A stretch of DNA of 12,499 bases from an uncultured Pseudomonadota bacterium (GTDB lineage: Bacteria > Pseudomonadota > Gammaproteobacteria > Burkholderiales > Methylophilaceae): contig CAINWC010000151.1 of NCBI GenBank assembly GCA_903854305.1, forward strand, positions 1-12,499. Direction: 5' to 3'. The notes under the pieces were generated by a model, which searched no databases, had not been told where the DNA came from, and saw nothing but the letters and a program-made list of their open reading frames with translations. The translations under genes and the position numbers were made by a program. This document shows, piece after piece, positions 7,922 through 12,499 of this stretch; position 1 is the first letter of the stretch, and every line of letters starts with the position of its first letter.

Positions 7922-8007
7922 CAGTGGTAAATGAAACAATCAATTAACAATCTTACTTCATGCTAGCTTACCTTAAATAAGCTGGCCAACCTTCTAAAGT
8001 TAATGCG

Positions 8008-8604
8008 TTGAATTCAAGTTCATATAAAAATACTTCAATAGCCAAATGCACTTGCTTAGCATTGTGTATAGGCTTTGGTTTAACTTTAAATGTCGCTGCC
8101 GCTGGTAGAAATATAGTATTCACCTCTCAAAATTCAACCGAGCGAGTCGCTGATGCCGATGCAACTAATGATGGCATGCAACAAACTTTGGAACTTAATT
8201 TTAGCCCAGAAAACCGTGAAAAATTACGTAAAGCGTTAGATGATTATGCTCGGTCTGTTGATCATGGCCATGATCAAATAGAAGAGCGTCGCCGTGCGAT
8301 GCAAGAAAGCATAAAAGTTCGCTTTTTAGATGCTGATAGTGATGGCGATGGTACGATTGACAGGCAAGAAGCCACGGAAAGACTCCCGCAAATTGCAAGG
8401 CATTTTAGCCAAGTTGACACTAATCAAGATAATGTGATTTCACTTGATGAGCTAGAGGATGCGCAAGTGCGCATACTCGAGCGCAGAAAAGCTGCCGAAG
8501 CCGCCGTTGAAGCGAAAAAATTACAAGATGCAGATGCTGGCGCGGTGGTTATTAAGCGCAAAAATAAGCAAGCCTCTGATAATACGCGTAAGCGAGCGCT
8601 TTAA
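8008..8604 (+). CDS. Exported EF-hand domain protein
   Basis: A 198-residue protein with a probable Sec signal peptide: a lysine near residue 13, a hydrophobic stretch at about 15–31 and a likely cleavage after AAA (residues 30–32). The mature part has two canonical calcium-binding loops. Loop one, D110–E121, reads DSDGDGTIDRQE; loop two, D137–E148, reads DTNQDNVISLDE. Metal ligands at positions 1, 3, 5 and 12 are intact in both. A helical, charged C-terminus follows (about 150–198, rich in Lys, Arg and Ala). The start is TTG: the only nearby ATG (8003) reads ATG CGT and then hits a TGA overlapping this TTG. Without the TTG the signal peptide would be lost. I recognise no named family beyond EF-hand. 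It is divergent from ompR, so it may be regulated by that system. It likely acts as a calcium sensor or buffer in the periplasm, which is inference. Confidence 0.85.
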   Translation: MNSSSYKNTSIAKCTCLALCIGFGLTLNVAAAGRNIVFTSQNSTERVADADATNDGMQQTLELNFSPENREKLRKALDDYARSVDHGHDQIEERRRAMQESIKVRFLDADSDGDGTIDRQEATERLPQIARHFSQVDTNQDNVISLDELEDAQVRILERRKAAEAAVEAKKLQDADAGAVVIKRKNKQASDNTRKRAL

Positions 8605-8682
8605 TTCGTGATTTTCAAGCGGAGATTGCCTCTTTAGTTTAGAAAATTGTGCGCTAGTACGTTTTTTAGACGGTCCAACTCC

Positions 8683-8704
8683 AAGCCGGTTTAGCCGGCT
8701 TTTT
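8683..8704 (+). terminator. Rho-independent terminator after the EF-hand gene
   Basis: A 7-bp perfect stem AAGCCGG/CCGGCTT (8683–8689 with 8695–8701) around the loop TTTAG is followed by T residues to 8704. It lies 78 bases past the EF-hand stop and 43 bases before the next gene, separating the two transcripts. Confidence 0.8.
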
Positions 8705-8747
8705 AATCATCTCTTAGAGTTAAAAGCATTCGTGCAAAGGTCTCTTA

Positions 8748-9873
8748 ATGAGTTTGATCCTACAAATCACCGATAGTATTCAGCAAGTAGATGCGAATAG
8801 CTGGGATGCTTTGGTGGGGGATATGCCGCTATTGAGTCATGCTTTTTTAAGCGCACTTGAAACCTCTCAGTCAGTAGGCAAAGGCACTGGTTGGCAGCCT
8901 TATCCAATGGTGGTGCATGAAAGTGGTCAATTGGTTGGCGCAATGCCGCTGTATGTTAAAAGCCATTCTTATGGCGAATATGTATTTGATTGGTCATGGG
9001 CTGAGGCCTATGAGCGTAGCGGCCTCAGTTACTATCCAAAATTATTATCAGCCATTCCATTTACGCCGATTACCAGCCAACGATTAATCTCCAGTAATTT
9101 TGAGATTCAGACTTTAATGATCGCCGCATTGGGCGAAACCATGCAGAAACACCAGTTGTCGTCTGCACATGTGATTTTCCCGGATGATAGTTCTGCCACA
9201 GCGTTAAAACAGGCCGGTTGGCTGCAACGCCACGGTGTGCAATTTAGATGGGAAAATGCCAGTTTTAACGATTTTGATGATTTCTTAAGTGTTTTAAGCC
9301 ACGATAAACGTAAGAAAATATGTCAGGAACGCAAAAAGGTCGCTGCCTCCGGCGTGGTTTGCAGGCGCATAAAAGGTGCTGACATTACACCCGCAGAATG
9401 GGATTTTTTTTTACCAATGTTATGAAAATACTTACCTTGAACACCGCTCTACGCCATATTTAAAGCCAGCTTTTTTTCACCAGATTGGTCTAAGTATGCC
9501 GCAAAATATTTTGTTGGTAGTGGCTTATGTGGACGATATGCCAGTGGCGAGTGCGCTGAATATTTATCATCAAACTACGTTGTATGGTCGTTATTGGGGC
9601 GCATTGCAATATGTCCCCAACCTGCATTTTGAGCTTTGCTATTATCAGGCGCAGGAGTTTTGCATTGCAGAAAAAATTCAGTATTTTGAAGGCGGTGCGC
9701 AAGGTGAGCACAAGCTAGCGCGGGGCTTTAAGCCTAGGCCAACTTGTTCATTTCACAAAATTGCGCATGCAGATTTTGCCGCAGCAATACAGGACTTTGT
9801 CACAAAAGAGTCGCAAGGGATTGCTGCTTACACGATAGAGTTAGAAGATAGAGCGCCTTTTAAAGCACGCTAA
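8748..9873 (+). pseudogene. DUF482/FemAB-like N-acetyltransferase gene, split by a one-base frameshift
   Basis: The ATG at 8748 follows AAAGG by seven bases and opens a frame that stops at 9425. The homologous remainder continues in the +1 frame to 9873. The break is a run of nine T at 9404–9412. With eight T the reading becomes WDFFYQCYENTYLEHRSTPY, and the whole gene is 1125 bases (374 residues) with no other lesion. DUF482 hallmarks occur on both sides. Before the break are HSYGEYVFDWSWAEAYERSG (about 73–92), PFTPITSQRL and RKKICQERKKV. After it are TPYLKPAFF, GRYWGA and FEGGAQGEHKLARGFKPRP. The family belongs to the GNAT/FemAB-like acyltransferases; the substrate is unknown. The otherwise clean sequence suggests recent mutation, a sequencing error, or slippage at the homopolymer that restores the frame. 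It has its own upstream terminator boundary and is convergent with the dehydrogenase gene. Confidence 0.88.
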
Positions 9874-9894
9874 AATTGCATCTAAATAAAATGC

Positions 9895-10593
9895 TTACCA
9901 GGCAATCTCACTGCCATCATACGCAATAAACTTTCCGCTGCTAGCCAACGATAAATCGGCAATCACTTTGCGTAAACCGGTTACGCTGGTTTGCGAATCA
10001 ATTAAGCCGTTCGGGCCACCCATGTCAGTTTGTACCCAGCCAGGGTGCAGCGTTACCACGGCAATACCATAAGGCTTAAGGTCAATGGATAAGTTTTTCA
10101 TTACCATGTTAACTGCGGTTTTACTGGAGCGATAGATGTAACTGCTACCACTAGTATTTTCATCCAAGCTACCCATTTTGCTACTCAATGTCACAATCTT
10201 TTTAATCTGGCTGGCGGCCACGTGCGGCATAAAAGCTTCAGCCATTTTTAATGGTGCCATTGTATTAATTTTGAAAGCTGTTGCCCAATCATCATAATCT
10301 ATATTATTTAAGCTACTTTCTGGATACACGCCAGCGTTGTTGATTAGCACATCAATTTTTTGGTCTTTAAGTTGCAAAGCTGAGGTATCAATCTGTGAAA
10401 AATCAGTCATATCTAACGCTATGATTTGAATGTTACGATGCGTGCTTGCCAGCAATTGCAATTTAACGGCTGATTGCGGGTCACGACAAGCTGCAATGAC
10501 GTTCCATCCATCTGCCGCATATTGTTTAACAAAGGTTAAGCCTATGCCACGATTGGTGCCTGTGATAAGCACATGATAAGTGTTGTTGTTCAT
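9895..10593 (-). CDS. Short-chain dehydrogenase/reductase (SDR family)
   Basis: A 232-residue classical SDR, probably a cytosolic NAD(P)-dependent oxidoreductase of unknown substrate. The Rossmann motif TGTNRGIG is at about residues 11–18, an acidic DMTD at about 61–64, and NNAG at 85–88. The catalytic serine lies in TLSSKMG (137–138), and the YRSSK motif gives Y154 and K158. The later HPGWVQTDMGG is typical of the carbonyl-reductase-like C-factor/sniffer subgroup. I chose the ATG at 10593 because AAGGA lies nine bases before it. An in-frame TTG at 10611 is possible, but it would take the Shine-Dalgarno into the coding region. It lies 32 bases downstream of the UmuD-like gene on the same strand, so the two are probably co-transcribed; the gene is convergent with the DUF482 gene, 21 bases apart. 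Confidence 0.93.
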   Translation of the reverse strand: MNNNTYHVLITGTNRGIGLTFVKQYAADGWNVIAACRDPQSAVKLQLLASTHRNIQIIALDMTDFSQIDTSALQLKDQKIDVLINNAGVYPESSLNNIDYDDWATAFKINTMAPLKMAEAFMPHVAASQIKKIVTLSSKMGSLDENTSGSSYIYRSSKTAVNMVMKNLSIDLKPYGIAVVTLHPGWVQTDMGGPNGLIDSQTSVTGLRKVIADLSLASSGKFIAYDGSEIAW

Positions 10594-10625
10594 TGTGATC
10601 GATCCTTGCAATGGTAATTGAGTAT

Positions 10626-11270
10626 TTACTTAAAGCGTCTAAACGAACCTGTGACTACACCCCAAATTTCAAAATCCATATGTTCTGTAATCTCAATAGG
10701 CGAAAATGCGCCTGTTGAATTGGCTGGAAGCAAGCGTGGTGCGCCGTCTTTTTTACGGCTTAATGTTTTAATGGTAAATTCGCCATCTAACACTGCCAAC
10801 ACAATATCGCCAATTGAGGCTAATTTAGAGCGATCTACCACGGCTTTATCGCCGGGTAACAGCCCAACATCCATCATAGAAAAACCCTGAATGGTCACAA
10901 AAAACGTAGCGTCTTTTTGGTCGATTAAAAACTCACTCGGGTCTAAACGTTTTTCAATATGCTCCTCTGCGGGGCTAGGAAGGCCCGCTGAAACTTTTGA
11001 GGTGTAAAGCGGTAATGTAATGGCGCGAGCATTTAGGTCGGGTAACTCAATCTCGGTAATTGCATCTAAATCAGCGCTTAGTTTTTTGCGTTGATAAGCC
11101 GCTAAAAAGTCTTTAATCACAGGCGCTTGGCTAGTAGGAATACGCACCACAGAAGTTGGTTCGCTAAACTTACCCGTGCCAACTTTGCGTCCGCCACCAG
11201 GTTGGTTTTTACGCGGTGCAATTTTGCTGACGTTAGTTGGAGTAGTGTTTAATTTATTTGGTTTAGGCAT
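10626..11270 (-). CDS. UmuD/LexA-like S24 self-cleaving protein with basic N-terminal extension
   Basis: A 214-residue protein. From about residue 86 it matches UmuD: KVSAGLPSPAEEHIEKRLD, then FFVTIQGFSMMDVGLLPGD, VVDRS and DGEFTIKTL. The predicted self-cleavage bond is A95–G96, with nucleophile S131 and general base K168. The G96-to-serine (35) and serine-to-lysine (37) distances equal those of E. coli UmuD (G25, S60, K97). The ~85 residues before this are absent from the 139-residue E. coli protein. They are basic and include PGGGRKVGTGKFSEPTSVV and RIPTSQAPVIKDFLAAYQ, resembling a small DNA-binding module often fused to S24 peptidases. A repressor cleaved on DNA damage, like the long UmuD of Acinetobacter, is plausible. 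No umuC follows; an SDR gene does. A palindrome sits just upstream of the ATG. Membership of S24 is clear; polymerase V subunit versus repressor is open. Confidence 0.88.
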   Translation of the reverse strand: MPKPNKLNTTPTNVSKIAPRKNQPGGGRKVGTGKFSEPTSVVRIPTSQAPVIKDFLAAYQRKKLSADLDAITEIELPDLNARAITLPLYTSKVSAGLPSPAEEHIEKRLDPSEFLIDQKDATFFVTIQGFSMMDVGLLPGDKAVVDRSKLASIGDIVLAVLDGEFTIKTLSRKKDGAPRLLPANSTGAFSPIEITEHMDFEIWGVVTGSFRRFK

Positions 11271-11276
11271 GTAATT

Positions 11277-11295
11277 ATTGTAACAACAATTGTTG
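11277..11295. promoter_or_regulatory. Palindromic candidate operator upstream of the UmuD-like gene
   Basis: CAACAATTGTTG (11284–11295) is a perfect 12-bp palindrome, 13 bases before the ATG at 11270. It overlaps a second inverted repeat, ATTGT–AACA–ACAAT (11277–11281 with 11286–11290). A site placed between promoter and start codon fits autorepression. It does not match the CTG-N10-CAG LexA box. The AT-rich DNA further upstream (11297–11340) holds possible -10 sequences such as TAATAT on the minus strand, but no clear promoter pair. Confidence 0.5.
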
Positions 11296-11392
11296 CCATA
11301 TGATCTATATTAGAAAAAATAAAGCTAATACATTCCGTAGTGCCGAGCAATTTAGTTTAATAAATGCAATGAATGATCATCATGTAAGCTGT

Positions 11393-11407
11393 ACATCAAC
11401 TTGATGT
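11393..11407. repeat. Perfect 7-bp inverted repeat in the region between the UmuD-like gene and hppA
   Basis: ACATCAA–C–TTGATGT, two perfect 7-base arms with a single central base. It lies about 125 bases upstream of the UmuD-like ATG and about 50 bases from the hppA terminator. There is no T-run, so it is not a terminator. It may be a protein-binding site. The stretch 11296–11456 shows no credible small gene. Confidence 0.35.
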
Positions 11408-11456
11408 GCTCTGCCTTGGTTGAGCCAGATATTATGTAAATGTCCGTGTCATTAGT

Positions 11457-11489
11457 AATAAAAAAGGTGGCTGAGCCACCTTTTTTATT
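11457..11489 (-). terminator. Strong bidirectional terminator after hppA
   Basis: A perfect 15-bp stem (AATAAAAAAGGTGGC, 11457–11471, with its complement at 11475–11489) encloses the three-base loop TGA. The A/T arms provide a U-run in either direction. It begins 20 bases past the hppA stop on the minus strand, so terminating hppA is its evident task. It also shields the UmuD-like gene from hppA read-through. Confidence 0.9.
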
Positions 11490-11508
11490 CACTTAATCAA
11501 GCATTAGG

Positions 11509-12499
11509 TTACATGTGTAGCAAAGGCACTATCAGTAATGCCACGATATTAATTATTTTAATCAGTGGGTTGACTGCAGGCCCTGCCGTATCTTTATATG
11601 GGTCGCCCACCGTGTCGCCAGTGACAGCAGCTTTATGTGCTTCTGAGCCTTTACCGCCGTGATTGCCATCCTCAATATATTTTTTGGCGTTATCCCAAGC
11701 ACCGCCACCAGTACACATTGAAATAGCGACGAATAAACCAGTGACAATCGTACCCATCAACATGCCACCTAATGCTACTGGGCCAAGTAATAAGCCAACT
11801 GCAACTGGCACCGCGACAGGCAATAGTGAAGGAATCATCATTTCTTTAATCGCGGCTGTGGTGAGCATATCAACGGCTTTGCCGTATTCTGGTTTAGCTG
11901 TACCTTCCATAATGCCCTTGATTTCGCGGAACTGGCGGCGTACTTCTTCAACTACTGCACCTGCTGCACGGCCAACGGCTTCCATCGCCATTGCTGCAAA
12001 CAGAAATGGAATTAAGCCACCGATAAACAGGCCGATAATCACCATTGGGTCACTTAAGTCAAACTTAGCAACGATGCCTGCACCTTCAAGTTTGTGGGTG
12101 TAGTCGGCAAACAATACTAATGCAGCTAAACCTGCAGAACCAATAGCATAGCCTTTGGTAACGGCTTTGGTGGTGTTGCCAACAGCATCTAATGGGTCAG
12201 TGACATCGCGCACTTCTTTAGGTAAGCCAGCCATTTCAGCGATACCGCCAGCGTTATCGGTGATTGGGCCGTAAGCATCTAAAGCGACCACAATACCAGC
12301 CATGCTCAACATCGACGTTGCTGCGATGGCTACCCCATATAATCCACCCAAGTGATGTGATACAAAAATTGCTAAGCATACGGAAAGCACTGGCCAAGCA
12401 GTTGATTTCATTGAAATGCCAATGCCCGCAATAATGTTGGTGGCATGCCCTGTCGTAGAGGCTTGTGCGATGTGTTTTACTGGGGCGTAGTCTGTGCCT
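11509..12499 (-). CDS. hppA: Membrane-bound proton-translocating pyrophosphatase, K+-independent type (5' end beyond the window)
   Basis: The frame is open to the right edge, so only the C-terminal 329 residues or so are seen; the family is usually about 670–700. The first visible residues, [20 protein letters not shown], lie before any ATG and are conserved in the family, so the ATG at 12411 is internal. Other signatures are [16 protein letters not shown] (PPi/Mg2+ site), [32 protein letters not shown] and [20 protein letters not shown] near the C-terminus, plus several membrane helices. The enzyme couples hydrolysis of pyrophosphate to proton export across the inner membrane. Lys in GNTTK (codon at 12166–12168), with Thr three residues later, is the established mark of K+-independent H+ pumps; K+-dependent forms have Ala at the lysine position. 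It ends at a strong terminator 20 bases downstream. Confidence 0.96.
   Translation of the reverse strand, partial: GTDYAPVKHIAQASTTGHATNIIAGIGISMKSTAWPVLSVCLAIFVSHHLGGLYGVAIAATSMLSMAGIVVALDAYGPITDNAGGIAEMAGLPKEVRDVTDPLDAVGNTTKAVTKGYAIGSAGLAALVLFADYTHKLEGAGIVAKFDLSDPMVIIGLFIGGLIPFLFAAMAMEAVGRAAGAVVEEVRRQFREIKGIMEGTAKPEYGKAVDMLTTAAIKEMMIPSLLPVAVPVAVGLLLGPVALGGMLMGTIVTGLFVAISMCTGGGAWDNAKKYIEDGNHGGKGSEAHKAAVTGDTVGDPYKDTAGPAVNPLIKIINIVALLIVPLLHM

Noticed and set aside
9406..9413. T TTT TTA in the zero frame, the same heptamer as a classical -1 ribosomal frameshift site
   Set aside because: A -1 shift leads to a frame that stops soon after. The conserved downstream coding is in the +1 frame, so only loss of one base (or gain of two) restores the gene.
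10594..10611. TTG at 10611 as the SDR start, adding six residues
   Set aside because: The AAGGA ribosome site lies inside that extension and is correctly spaced for the ATG at 10593.
11389..11404. CTG-N10-TGA resembling an SOS LexA box upstream of the UmuD-like gene
   Set aside because: The second half should be CAG; the match fails there and the position is far from the start codon.
11663..12103. A 146-codon plus-strand frame opposite hppA
   Set aside because: It mirrors the codon pattern of the highly conserved pyrophosphatase. The proline/alanine-rich translation is typical of an antisense shadow.
1..12499. CRISPR arrays, insertion sequences, tRNA or rRNA genes
   Set aside because: I looked for repeated spacers, transposase motifs, terminal repeats and cloverleaf or rRNA sequences across the gaps and found none.

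Overview
The window looks like a chromosomal segment of a moderately AT-rich betaproteobacterium. The EnvZ/OmpR pair, the miaB–phoH linkage, a fused CysG and a UmuD-like S24 protein fit that class. A Methylophilaceae-type methylotroph is my best guess, but this rests on overall protein character and not on a marker gene. Almost everything is ordinary housekeeping or regulatory DNA. I see no phage, transposon, CRISPR array, rRNA or tRNA, and no gene-free stretch longer than about 250 bases.

Layout. (1) 1–4082, minus strand: miaB (tRNA methylthiolation), a phoH-like ATPase gene (ybeZ), ppk2 (polyphosphate kinase 2) and a psiE-like membrane protein gene that runs off the left edge. The ppk2–psiE neighbours suggest a phosphate/polyphosphate theme. 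The ybeY gene that often follows ybeZ is not here. (2) 4172–5593, plus strand: cysG, the complete trifunctional siroheme synthase, divergent from miaB. (3) 5619–7759, minus strand: an OmpR/EnvZ two-component system with an unusually wide 101-bp gap between the two genes. (4) 8008–8604, plus strand: an exported two-EF-hand protein, divergent from ompR. The shared intergenic region carries a 10-bp-phased direct repeat of the type that OmpR-family regulators bind. (5) 8748–9873, plus strand: a DUF482/FemAB-like acyltransferase gene split by one extra T in a run of nine. (6) 9895–11270, minus strand: a long UmuD/LexA-like self-cleaving protein with a basic N-terminal extension, preceded by a palindromic candidate operator and followed by a short-chain dehydrogenase gene where umuC might be expected. 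(7) 11509–12499, minus strand: the C-terminal half of a membrane proton-pumping pyrophosphatase whose signature residues indicate the K+-independent class, ending at a strong symmetrical terminator.

Possible functional links: PPK2, PsiE and the pyrophosphatase all concern phosphate or pyrophosphate energy storage, although hppA is far from the other two. The OmpR/EnvZ pair may control the divergent EF-hand gene. The most notable observations are the T9 frameshift, the UmuD-like repressor candidate with its palindrome, and the tandem repeat between ompR and the EF-hand gene. I do not find convincing evidence of a wholly new biological system.
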